Assembly: GCF_002355215.1 (NCBI RefSeq)
Contig: NZ_AP014612.1
Coordinates: forward strand, 558,001-622,000
Length of the DNA: 64,000 bases
Direction of reading: 5' to 3'
Source: Streptococcus troglodytae
GTDB taxonomy: Bacteria > Bacillota > Bacilli > Lactobacillales > Streptococcaceae
The notes under the pieces were generated by a model. It ran no database searches, was not told where the DNA came from, and saw nothing but the letters and a program-made list of their open reading frames with translations. Shown in pieces: positions 53,411-64,000 of this stretch (its first letter is position 1; each line of letters starts with the position of its first letter). The position numbers and the translations under genes are program-made.

Positions 53411-54392
53411 ATGGACGAGTTTAATCAAGTAGAACGATTTCTTTATCTCTATACAGAATTATATAAAGGAAATACAATTAATAAGCAAGTCTATCTAGAT
53501 AAGTTTGGTGTATCCGATGCTAGTTTTAATAAAGATATTCGAAAATTAAAAGATGCTGCCAGACATCTAAATTTAGACTTTGATATCAAAATAAACAAAA
53601 AAGAATCATATTATTATTTGGATTATACATCAGAAACTGGTGGAAATTTAAGTGATATAGAGGCTTATACATTGTCTAAAATTCTTTTAGAAAGTAGGGC
53701 ATTAAGTAAGAAAAAACAAAAATATTATTAAGAAACTTATTAATCGTACAGTAAATGAAGACTATCGTACAATCTTAGACAAACAAACTGAAAATGAATT
53801 ATCATTTTATAAGCAACTAAATTATTTTAATGATGAAAATCATGATCAAAATTATTTAAGTAATCTAGGCAAACTTTCTCAAGCTGTTGAGGATACTTTG
53901 AAGACGAAAATTCCTATAAAAATCGAGTATTCTGGTAAAGGAGGAACTAAAAGTGCTTTAATTCTGCCTTTTGCTATTCTTTTTCATGAGTATTATTTTT
54001 ATATCACGTCTTATAAATTTGAAAATGAGGAATGGGTTAGTCGTACTTACCGATTAGATCGCATTGAGTCAATAAGCAATGCTGATGGGAAAGAAATTGT
54101 TAAAGCACAGGCATTTTTTCATAAGTATCCATCTCCTTCTCTTATTCGCGATCAGGTTATTATGATGTTCTCTGGGGAACCTTATTTGATTCGGCTAAAA
54201 ATAGTAGATAAGACTATTACGGAATATCTAAAAGATGCTTTACCTACTTTACAAGTTGTTGATGAGGAAGAAGCTATCTATGAAATAAGAACCTCAGGTG
54301 TAGAAGGTATTCAGCTTTTTTTAAGACGTTATGGAAGTCAAGTAGAATTTGTAAGTATGACAGAACTTAATACAGGCGATAATGAGGGCTAA
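53411..54392 (+). CDS. HTH-WYL domain regulator, one extra base
   Basis: 326 residues after removing one A from the six-A run 53711-53716. The N-terminal HTH (NKQVYLDKFGVSDASFNKDIRKLKDAARHLNLD, about residues 25-60) is followed by a WYL domain (about 165-240; LPFAILFHEYYFYITSYKFENEEWVSRTYRLDRIESI) and a WCX-like C-terminus. WYL proteins bind nucleic-acid-like ligands and often sit beside CRISPR-Cas and other defence loci as regulators. It lies 190 bases upstream of cas3 with its own promoter and terminator. Control of the cas operon is an inference. Confidence 0.82.
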
Positions 54393-54419
54393 GAACTGTT
54401 TTAAGTTCTTAGCCCTTTT
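54385..54419 (+). terminator. Terminator overlapping the WYL stop codon
   Basis: AGGGCTAAGAAC (54385-54396) / GTTCTTAGCCCT (54405-54416), perfect 12 bp, then TTT. The stop TAA lies inside the left arm. Confidence 0.85.
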
Positions 54420-54501
54420 AGATTAAAATGTAAGAATTTTACAATATAGGACTATAAAAATTGGTAAGTTAGTCAATAAAGTGTAAATTTTTCCAAATAT
54501 A

Positions 54502-54530
54502 TTGTTATATTTCATATTTTATTCTATATT
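54502..54530 (+). promoter_or_regulatory. Candidate promoter of the cas operon
   Basis: TTGTTA (54502-54507), 17 bases, TATATT (54525-54530), in a very AT-rich spacer of about 140 bases. About 50 bases before the cas3 start. Confidence 0.5.
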
Positions 54531-54581
54531 GTAATCACAGAGTAAGAATCCGAGTTAATGTTTGTGAAAGGAAAGTTGTTT

Positions 54582-57377
54582 ATGGATAAGAAAGTACTAA
54601 GATATAATTTTTGGGCGAAAAAGCGGGAAGAAAAAGGACAATTTCTTTGGCTTCCGCTCATGCAGCATTTGGAGGATACAAAAAATGTAGCTAGTCTACT
54701 GTGGGAACATTGGCTGGGAGAAGGGCAAAAGGCTCTAATTATCTCCTCCTTAAAGACGGGTAAGAAAGATGAGAAAACAGCCAAACAATTAGCCCAGTTT
54801 TTGGCTGCCGTCCATGATATTGGTAAGGCTACTCCAGTTTTCCAAAGTAAGAAAGGGTATGCAAATTCTAAGGATTTGGATCTGGAATTGTTGGAAAAAT
54901 TGGAACGGGCTGGTTTTGAAGGGATTTCTTCGATGGTATTTGCTAATCCTGAGAAATCACCTCATGCCCTAGCTGGACAATACATTCTTCATCACCATGA
55001 TGTCAAAGAAGATATTGCCACAATCGTCGGAGGGCATCATGGTAAGCCCGTTGATAATAAGGATACATATAAAGATCAGCGGTCACAGGAGTCAAATTAT
55101 TATCAGTCAGGAAAATCTGGAAGTGCCATTTATCAAAAATGGAAGCAAGCACAAAAAGAGATTTTAAATTGGGCACTAGCAGTTAGCGGATTTAAATCTG
55201 TGGACGAGCTTCCGACAATTAAACAGTCTGCCCAAGTGATTTTATCTGGCCTGCTCATTATGGCTGACTGGATTGCCAGCAATGAAAACTACTTCCCTTT
55301 GATTTCCATAGATGAGCATGAGGTGGAAAATAAAGCCGACCGGCTGTCGGGCTTTGAAAAATGGAAACGCAGCAGTTTGTGGGTATCAAGAAATACCTGG
55401 AATTTTGAAGGCCTTTATCAAGCACGTTTCGATTTTGAACCTAGGGATGTTCAAGCTGTACTGTCAAAAACGATTGCTGATGCAGAACAGCCAGGTATCT
55501 TTATTTTAGAAGCTCCAATGGGGATAGGAAAAACGGAGGCAGCGCTGGTAGCAGCAGAGCAACTGGCTGAAAAAACAGGTCGAAATGGTATCTTTTTCGG
55601 ACTGCCAACTCAGGCGACTTCTAATGGCATTTTTCCGAGAATAGAAAGCTGGCTGGAAAGTATAAAAGAGGATTTGGATGACAATATTTCCATTCAGCTA
55701 GTCCATGGGAAAGCGGCCTTGAACGCTGATTTTTCTGAGCTGCCTAAAGGAAGCAGCATCAATATTGATGATTTTGAAAATGGCAGTGTGATTGTTAATG
55801 AATGGTTTTCTGGAAGGAAGACTGCAGTGCTGGATGATTTTGTTGTGGGAACTGTGGATCAATTTCTAATGCTTGCCCTCAAACAAAAACATTTGGCCTT
55901 GAGGCATTTAGGATTCAGTAAGAAGGTTGTGGTGATTGATGAAGTGCATGCCTATGATGCTTATATGAATCAGTATTTACTAGAGGCCCTGAGATGGATG
56001 GGTGCCTATGGCGTTCCTGTTATCATCCTTTCAGCTACCTTACCGGCTGAGAGAAGGGAAAAACTGTTAAAAAATTATATGTTGGGAATGGGGAAACGTT
56101 TTAATGAGAAAGAAAAGGAACAGCTATCCAAACAGTTAAATACAGAAGCTTATCCATTGATAACCTATAATAATGGTTTAGACATTTGTCAGGTAACAGA
56201 GTTTAAAAAGGGTGAAAATAAAAAAATACTTCTCTCCCGGCTAGAGGAAGAGGATCTATTAGACACCGTAAAAGAGCTGGTGTCTGATGGGGGTGTGGCA
56301 GGTATTATTGTCAATACAGTCAATCGAGCTCAAAAAATAGCAAAAGTATTTGCGGATAGTCTGGGTGAAGACATGGTTGAAATCCTTCATTCAGGATTTA
56401 TAGCAACAGAAAGGGTTCGGAAGGAACAAGAACTTTTGCAGATGATTGGAAAAGATGCTGACAGGCCTTATCGTAAAATCATTATTGGAACGCAAGTAAT
56501 TGAGCAGTCGTTGGATATTGACTTTGATGTCATGGTCAGCGATTTGGCTCCTATGGATCTCTTGATTCAGCGTATGGGGAGACTGCATCGTCATGATGAT
56601 ACAGAACGTCCACAGAAGCATATTTTTCCCAAATTTTATGTCTTAGGCACTAATGATGATTTGGAATTTGAGGAAGGCTCTTCCTTTGTCTATGGCGATT
56701 ATTTATTGGCAAGAACCCAATATTATTTGCCGGATTCGATTAATCTGCCAGAAGATATCTCCATTTTAGTTCAAAAAGTTTATAATGAGAAATTAGAGAT
56801 TGATTATCCAACGAAACTTTTGGATGAAAAATATCATAATGCGAAAAGTGAACATGAGACTAAAATCGGGAATAAAGAAATTAAAGCTAGAGACTATAGA
56901 ATTGCAGATCCAGTTTTAAGTGAAACGAGAAGCCGCAAGGAAAATCTCATAGGCTGGCTAGAAAATAATCATCCTGATGACAGTGATGAAAGGGCTTATG
57001 CTCAGGTGCGCGATATTGAAGACACGGTTGAAGTCCTTGCATTGAAAAAGGTTGGCGATGGGTATGCTTTGTTTGGTGAAGGAGAAGACCTTTCTGAATC
57101 CATTACCGATTTTAATATCGCTAAAAAAGTTGCTCAAAACACTTTGAGACTGCCTATGGTCCTAACTAAATCCTATAATATTGATAACACGATTAAGGAG
57201 TTGGAAATGTACAATAGGATGAACTTAAATAATTGGCAAGATTCCTCCTGGCTTAAGGGAGCTTTGGGAATTATATTTGACGAAAATAATGAATTTCTCA
57301 TCGGAGGAACTAAACTTGTATATGATGAGAAATATGGTGTAAGAATGGAGGAAATCGAAAATCATGAGCAGATTTAA
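54582..57377 (+). CDS. cas3: Cas3 helicase-nuclease, type I-E
   Basis: 931 residues: N-terminal HD nuclease domain with VHDIGK (about 77-82), then superfamily 2 helicase with Walker A EAPMGIGKT (about 310-318), DEVH box (about 453-456), LSATLP, and motif VI QRMGRLHRH (about 663-671), plus a C-terminal accessory domain. It degrades target DNA recruited by Cascade. Start chosen at ATG 54582 (MDKKVLRY) after AAAGGA; the upstream ATG 54558 has no site. It overlaps cas8e by 14 bases. Confidence 0.94.
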   Translation: MDKKVLRYNFWAKKREEKGQFLWLPLMQHLEDTKNVASLLWEHWLGEGQKALIISSLKTGKKDEKTAKQLAQFLAAVHDIGKATPVFQSKKGYANSKDLDLELLEKLERAGFEGISSMVFANPEKSPHALAGQYILHHHDVKEDIATIVGGHHGKPVDNKDTYKDQRSQESNYYQSGKSGSAIYQKWKQAQKEILNWALAVSGFKSVDELPTIKQSAQVILSGLLIMADWIASNENYFPLISIDEHEVENKADRLSGFEKWKRSSLWVSRNTWNFEGLYQARFDFEPRDVQAVLSKTIADAEQPGIFILEAPMGIGKTEAALVAAEQLAEKTGRNGIFFGLPTQATSNGIFPRIESWLESIKEDLDDNISIQLVHGKAALNADFSELPKGSSINIDDFENGSVIVNEWFSGRKTAVLDDFVVGTVDQFLMLALKQKHLALRHLGFSKKVVVIDEVHAYDAYMNQYLLEALRWMGAYGVPVIILSATLPAERREKLLKNYMLGMGKRFNEKEKEQLSKQLNTEAYPLITYNNGLDICQVTEFKKGENKKILLSRLEEEDLLDTVKELVSDGGVAGIIVNTVNRAQKIAKVFADSLGEDMVEILHSGFIATERVRKEQELLQMIGKDADRPYRKIIIGTQVIEQSLDIDFDVMVSDLAPMDLLIQRMGRLHRHDDTERPQKHIFPKFYVLGTNDDLEFEEGSSFVYGDYLLARTQYYLPDSINLPEDISILVQKVYNEKLEIDYPTKLLDEKYHNAKSEHETKIGNKEIKARDYRIADPVLSETRSRKENLIGWLENNHPDDSDERAYAQVRDIEDTVEVLALKKVGDGYALFGEGEDLSESITDFNIAKKVAQNTLRLPMVLTKSYNIDNTIKELEMYNRMNLNNWQDSSWLKGALGIIFDENNEFLIGGTKLVYDEKYGVRMEEIENHEQI

Positions 57378-59045
57378 TTTATTGGATGAACCTTGGATTT
57401 CAGTCGTTTTTGATGAAAAAGGTTCAACTAAGGAAGTGTCCTTGCTTGATTTCTTTCAAAATGCCCATCATTACAAGGATTTAGCTGGAGATACAAAAAC
57501 TCAAGATTTTGCCGTTTTAAGAGTGCTTTTAGCTGTCTTATATACAGTATTTTCAAGATTTGATGCAAATGGCAATGTTTATGAATATCTTGAAATTGAT
57601 GAAAAATATAGACAGATAGAAGAAATCGACGAAGATGATCTTGAGGAGTATGAAGATGACCTTTACGAAACCTGGCTGACTCTTTGGCAAAGTGGGCAAT
57701 TTCCAGATATTATTGAAGAATATTTGGAAAAATGGCGAGACAGATTTTACCTTTTTGATGAAGAATATCCGTTTTTTCAAGTGAGAAAAGAAGATATTGA
57801 AATGGTTATGGATTTGAATGAGGATGCTGGGAAAATTTTTGGAAAAAATATTAATCGTTTAGTGTCGGAAAGTTCAAATAAGATAGCTTTGTTTTCACCA
57901 AAGCATAATTATGATAACAATAAGGAACGTCTCTCTAATTCAGAAATTGTAAGATGGTTACTGACCTATCATGGCTACAGTGAAACTGGAGGCCGTATGA
58001 AAAAGATAGGAAAAAGGGAGTATTCAAAAGGTTGGCTTTACAATTTGGGCGGTTTATTTTTAAAAGGAAAAATCTCTATGAAACTTTATTGATGAATCTG
58101 ACTTTATTTTATTTTGAGTATGACAACCATTTGCATATTCAAAAACCTTGTTGGGAATTTGATAGTGCAGTTATTATTGACAACTATGTCAGCGGAAAAA
58201 GAATTGATAATTTAGCTTCTCTATATACATCGTGGAGTAAAGAAGTTTATATTGATCCACATGTTGTTCAACCTGAATTTGAGTGCAGAGTAGCTAAAAT
58301 TCCTGCTATTTCTCCAAACGATCTATTTTTGGAACCAATGACATTATGGAAGTATGAAGAGAATTCCTTTCAACCACAATCTCATTATGCTAATCAATCT
58401 TTATGGAGGTCATTCGGTTTAATAACAATGGGTGGTATGGAGAAATTAAATCACATACCTGGTATAATAGATTGGCAAAGAACAATAAAAGATAATATTG
58501 AGAATGCTAGCATCAATATATGTTCGGTAGGGATGGTGCCTGATAAAACAGCTAACAATACTCCAATAATTGAAGTTTTTGATACTCTTTCCATTAACGA
58601 ATTTGTATTGACGGATATCCAAAAAAATGGTTGGGTCATCAGAATTAATGATATTGTTGAGGAAACTAAAACAGTGATTTCGATGATTTATAGGGAATAC
58701 TTGGACGATATTCGTAAAATTCGCAATATTGAATTAGATACATTTACCAAACAAAAACTTGAAGAATTATACTTCAAAATAGATCATCCTTTCAGACAGT
58801 GGCTTTCCAGCATTCATTATGAAGATGAAAAGGATGAGAAAGTTTTTGAATGGCGAGACGTTCTAAAAAAACTTGTTCATCAAGAAGCAGAAATACTTTT
58901 ACAAGACGGTGGTCCTAGGGATTATATTGGCATTGTCGATAAGGACAATGGGACTGTAAAAAATATAGCCACTGCTTATGAACACTTTAACCATAGATTG
59001 AGTAAAAATTTGAAGGAGAGAGGAAACAATGTCAGGAGAATCTAA
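57364..59045 (+). CDS. cas8e: Cas8e (CasA/Cse1), large Cascade subunit, one-base deletion
   Basis: 560 residues after adding one A to the five-A run 58068-58072, which joins GGLFLKGKNLYETLLMNL. The N-terminus FNLLDEPWISVVF is the diagnostic Cse1 start. It recognises the PAM and recruits Cas3. If the break were real the type I-E effector would be dead, because the fragment would stop at residue 242. It overlaps cse2 by 17 bases. The second half seems particularly AT-rich by eye. Confidence 0.88.
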
Positions 59046-59625
59046 TGTAAAGATGTATTCTGTGACAAAGCGAATACTGATAAGGTTGAGCAAGCAACAG
59101 AGTACTCCAGCTGGCAAGGCTATGTTGGCAAGATTGAGATATTCTGTGGGAAAGCCAATTAGCGAAGCAAAAGAAGCTTGGCCAATTCTATTTGAGAATG
59201 TACCTGAAAATTTTTTAAGTCAGTATGAAGATCCTAGCTACGAAGAAATAGCTATTCTAACGGCCATACAGCTATATGCTTTATATCAGCAAGGAATGTC
59301 ACACAATGTTTTTGATGATAAGGCTAAGAAGTTTCAAAATATTGGTTATTCATTGAAGAGTATTCGCACAGGAGTTGATACAGCTGCAGTGGATCGAAGG
59401 TTTAATACCATGATTACTGCTACAACGTTTGAAGAACTTGTTCATCATCTTAGGCAGTTGATTACTTTGTTAAAATCAAAGGCGCCTGAAACAAAAATAG
59501 ACTTTGCTCGTCTTGCGACAGATTTGTATTGGTTCTTGAGAGATTATCAGGAAACAGTACGCCTGAACTGGGCACGGCAATACTACAAACATTCATCTGA
59601 GGAGGAAGCAAAAAATGACAACTAA
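59029..59625 (+). CDS. cse2: Cse2 (CasB), small Cascade subunit
   Basis: 198 residues, all helical in character, with the Cse2 features TPAGKAMLARLRYSVGKP and FARLATDLYWFLRDYQETVRLNWARQYY. It forms the belly of Cascade that binds the non-target strand. AGGAAACAATG gives a fair ribosome site. It overlaps both neighbours, as is usual in this operon. Confidence 0.9.
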   Translation: MSGESNVKMYSVTKRILIRLSKQQSTPAGKAMLARLRYSVGKPISEAKEAWPILFENVPENFLSQYEDPSYEEIAILTAIQLYALYQQGMSHNVFDDKAKKFQNIGYSLKSIRTGVDTAAVDRRFNTMITATTFEELVHHLRQLITLLKSKAPETKIDFARLATDLYWFLRDYQETVRLNWARQYYKHSSEEEAKNDN

Positions 59626-60838
59626 TCAAGAAAAACTATTTTTAGATATTCACGTTATCCAAACTCTACCACCATCAAATATTAACCGTGATGATACAGG
59701 TAGCCCCAAAACAGCTCAATACGGTGGGGTTAGACGAGCTCGCGTTAGCTCTCAAGCTTGGAAGAGAGCAATGCGGGAATATTTAGTGGACTCTCTTAAA
59801 TTAGGAAATACAAGTGCAAGAACCGTGAAGATTGTAGAATACATCGCTAAACAAATTCAGCTCATTGATCAATCAATTAAAATTGATGCAGCCAAAAAAC
59901 TTGTTAAAGAAATGTTAGAGCGGGTCGTGAAGAAGAAGAAAAGTGGAAAAGATGAGAAAATCTTTGTTATTGATGATGAATATAAATTGTCTGCGCTATT
60001 TTTTATCTCGAAATTTCAATCTATTAAATTAGCAGAATTAGCATTAAATTCAGAATTTGTTGAAATTTGTAATAAATTTGATGCTTTATCTGGTAAAGTA
60101 AAAGAGGATAAAGAGTATAAGAAGAGCAAAGAATATAAGGAAATTGATGCTGCATATAAGATTCAAGTGAAAAAAATAAAAGAAATTCTTAATGAGCTTC
60201 TTTCAATAGATATCGCTTTCTTTGGCAGAATGCTAGCTTCAGATCCATCATTAAATGAAGATGCCTCTTCACAAGTTGCTCATGCGATTTCAACACATGC
60301 TATACAGACTGAATTTGATTTCTTTACGGCCATTGATGATTTGGCTCCTGAGGATAATGCAGGAGCAGGTATGCTTGGAACTGTTGAGTTTAATTCATCC
60401 ACGCTTTACCGTTATGCGAATATCGCAATTCATGAATTGGTGTCACAATTGGATGATGAGGAAAGTGCTGTCAATGCCTTAAAACTTTTTGTTGAAGCAT
60501 TTGCAAAATCATTGCCAACTGGGAAAGCGAATGCGTTTGCTAACCAGACATTGCCGCAAGCTCTCGTGGTGACCGTGCGAAATGACCGCCCTGTTAATCT
60601 TGTCAGTGCCTTTGAGGAGCCTGTAAAAACAACTAACGGCTATGTGAAAAAGTCTATTGAGAAGCTTTCAAAAGAGTTTGTCAAAGTTGAAAAAATGGTG
60701 AAGAAACCAATCCTAACTTTCTATGTGAGCTTGGAAGAAGTAGAAGAACTGACTAAGATTGGTACTGAAAAGAATTCCATTACAGAATTGGTTGAAGATT
60801 TTTCACAAGAACTGTCTGATTTAATTCAAAATAGGTGA
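59615..60838 (+). CDS. cas7e: Cas7e (CasC/Cse4), Cascade backbone subunit
   Basis: 407 residues, somewhat longer than the E. coli subunit (363). N-terminal FLDIHVIQTLPPSNINRDDTGSPKTAQYGGVRRARVSSQAWKRAMR and the middle segment THAIQTEFDFFTAIDDLAPEDNAGAGMLGTVEFNSSTLYRYANI are diagnostic. Two lysine-rich segments (about 100-120 and 155-195) make the extra length. Six copies would line the crRNA. It overlaps cas5e. Confidence 0.92.
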   Translation: MTTNQEKLFLDIHVIQTLPPSNINRDDTGSPKTAQYGGVRRARVSSQAWKRAMREYLVDSLKLGNTSARTVKIVEYIAKQIQLIDQSIKIDAAKKLVKEMLERVVKKKKSGKDEKIFVIDDEYKLSALFFISKFQSIKLAELALNSEFVEICNKFDALSGKVKEDKEYKKSKEYKEIDAAYKIQVKKIKEILNELLSIDIAFFGRMLASDPSLNEDASSQVAHAISTHAIQTEFDFFTAIDDLAPEDNAGAGMLGTVEFNSSTLYRYANIAIHELVSQLDDEESAVNALKLFVEAFAKSLPTGKANAFANQTLPQALVVTVRNDRPVNLVSAFEEPVKTTNGYVKKSIEKLSKEFVKVEKMVKKPILTFYVSLEEVEELTKIGTEKNSITELVEDFSQELSDLIQNR

Positions 60839-60843
60839 ATAAA

Positions 60844-61554
60844 ATGAAAACGATTTTGTTGAAATTTGCTGGTCCCCTGCAATCATGGGGGACCAGCTCC
60901 CACTTTGAAACGAGACATACAGACTTTTATCCATCCAAAAGTGCAGTGATTGGGGTGATTGCGGCCAGTCTTGGATATAGAAGGAACGAGGACGAAAAAA
61001 TCAAGAAACTAAATGAATTGGATTTTGCTGTCCGGCTTGATCAACAGGGAAATTTATTAAGAGATTGGCATATCGCAAAAAGCGATAAAAGAAAAGGTCC
61101 ATACACAACCAATCGTTACTATTTGGAGGATGCTGTTTTTGTTGTGGCAATTTCACATCAAGATCATGCCTTTATGCAAATGATTGAAGATGGTCTGCGG
61201 TCTCCGTATTTTCAGCCTTTTATGGGGAGGAGGGCTTGTCCTCTGCCTGTAGATTTTATCATTCAAGTAACAAATGACTCTGCTCTTGATAGTTTGAGAC
61301 AACTAAATTGGCAGGCTGCTGCTTGGTATATGAAAAGGCGATCATCAGATGATCGGATTTCGTTAGAAATTTATACGGATAGTTATTTAACTGAAAAAGA
61401 ATCTTACCAATTAAGGCAGGATAAAGTTCTCTCATTTTCACAAAAGGGACGAAAATTTGGTTTTAGATATGAAGCGCGGCTTTCGGTAGATGTTCTAAAT
61501 CCATTTCAAAAAAACCGCACCGAGCATGACATTTTCAATAGTATAGGAGACTGA
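60844..61554 (+). CDS. cas5e: Cas5e (CasD), Cascade subunit at the crRNA 5' handle
   Basis: 236 residues from ATG 60844; a GTG at 60835 is also in frame. The start ILLKFAGPLQSWGTSSHFETRHTDFYPSKSAVIGVIAASLG is the CasD signature. It caps the 5' handle of the crRNA. No catalytic site is expected in type I-E. It follows the cas7e stop by 5 bases. Confidence 0.92.
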   Translation: MKTILLKFAGPLQSWGTSSHFETRHTDFYPSKSAVIGVIAASLGYRRNEDEKIKKLNELDFAVRLDQQGNLLRDWHIAKSDKRKGPYTTNRYYLEDAVFVVAISHQDHAFMQMIEDGLRSPYFQPFMGRRACPLPVDFIIQVTNDSALDSLRQLNWQAAAWYMKRRSSDDRISLEIYTDSYLTEKESYQLRQDKVLSFSQKGRKFGFRYEARLSVDVLNPFQKNRTEHDIFNSIGD

Positions 61555-61559
61555 GGCCC

Positions 61560-63141
<1,582 letters not shown>

Positions 63142-63142
63142 A

Positions 63143-64000
<858 letters not shown>

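Noticed and set aside
57364..59045. Two separate genes instead of one cas8e
   Set aside because: The two frames join into one Cse1 of normal length when one A is added in a five-A run.

Overview
The window looks like a chromosomal segment of a low-GC streptococcus, most likely Streptococcus mutans. The evidence is the gene content and order: a glgBCDAP glycogen operon behind a type I pullulanase, an F-ATPase operon starting with subunit c, murA-epuA-endA, vicRKX-rnc-smc, pheS-acetyltransferase-pheT, and a streptococcal preQ1-II riboswitch in front of queT. The species call rests on recognising proteins such as VicX, RNase III and the 67-residue AtpE, not on a search.

Layout. 1-6.1 kb: flavodoxin fragment, DXS/transketolase-like enzyme, broken acetyltransferase, YtoI-like CBS regulator, methionine aminopeptidase, YihY membrane protein. 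6.2-9.8 kb: small membrane protein, ABC-2 exporter and DesK/DesR-like two-component system, with palindromes upstream that may be the operator. 10-16.7 kb: gtrA (minus strand), queT, ligA, dgkB, pulA. 16.8-24.9 kb: glgB, C, D, A, P, the complete pathway from glucose-1-phosphate to glycogen and back. 25-31.4 kb: atpEBFHAGDC. 31.6-34.3 kb: DUF1146 protein, murA, epuA, endA. 34.4-37.4 kb (minus): polar amino-acid ABC importer. 37.7-44.9 kb: vicR, vicK, vicX, rnc, smc. 45.0-49.3 kb: T-box leader, pheS, GNAT acetyltransferase, pheT. 49.5-52.8 kb: small accessory genes (PTS EIIC, DUF915 hydrolase, SemiSWEET). 52.8-54.4 kb: repeat-rich spacer and a WYL regulator. 54.6 kb to the end: a type I-E CRISPR-Cas operon, cas3-cas8e-cse2-cas7e-cas5e-cas6e-cas1-cas2, in which Cas2 is fused to a DnaQ-like DEDDh exonuclease. 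The array itself is not in the window.

Two features need care. First, twelve single-base indels, all in short A or T runs, break otherwise complete genes, including housekeeping ones (rnc, pheT, vicX twice). This pattern points to sequencing errors rather than real gene decay, so those genes are annotated across the break. Second, several signals lie outside genes: a diverged repeat of about 200-225 bp present twice (31.4 and 53.0 kb), three promoters that would start transcription at or beside a start codon, and a promoter, cre-like site and hairpin inside the 3' end of pulA just ahead of the glg operon.
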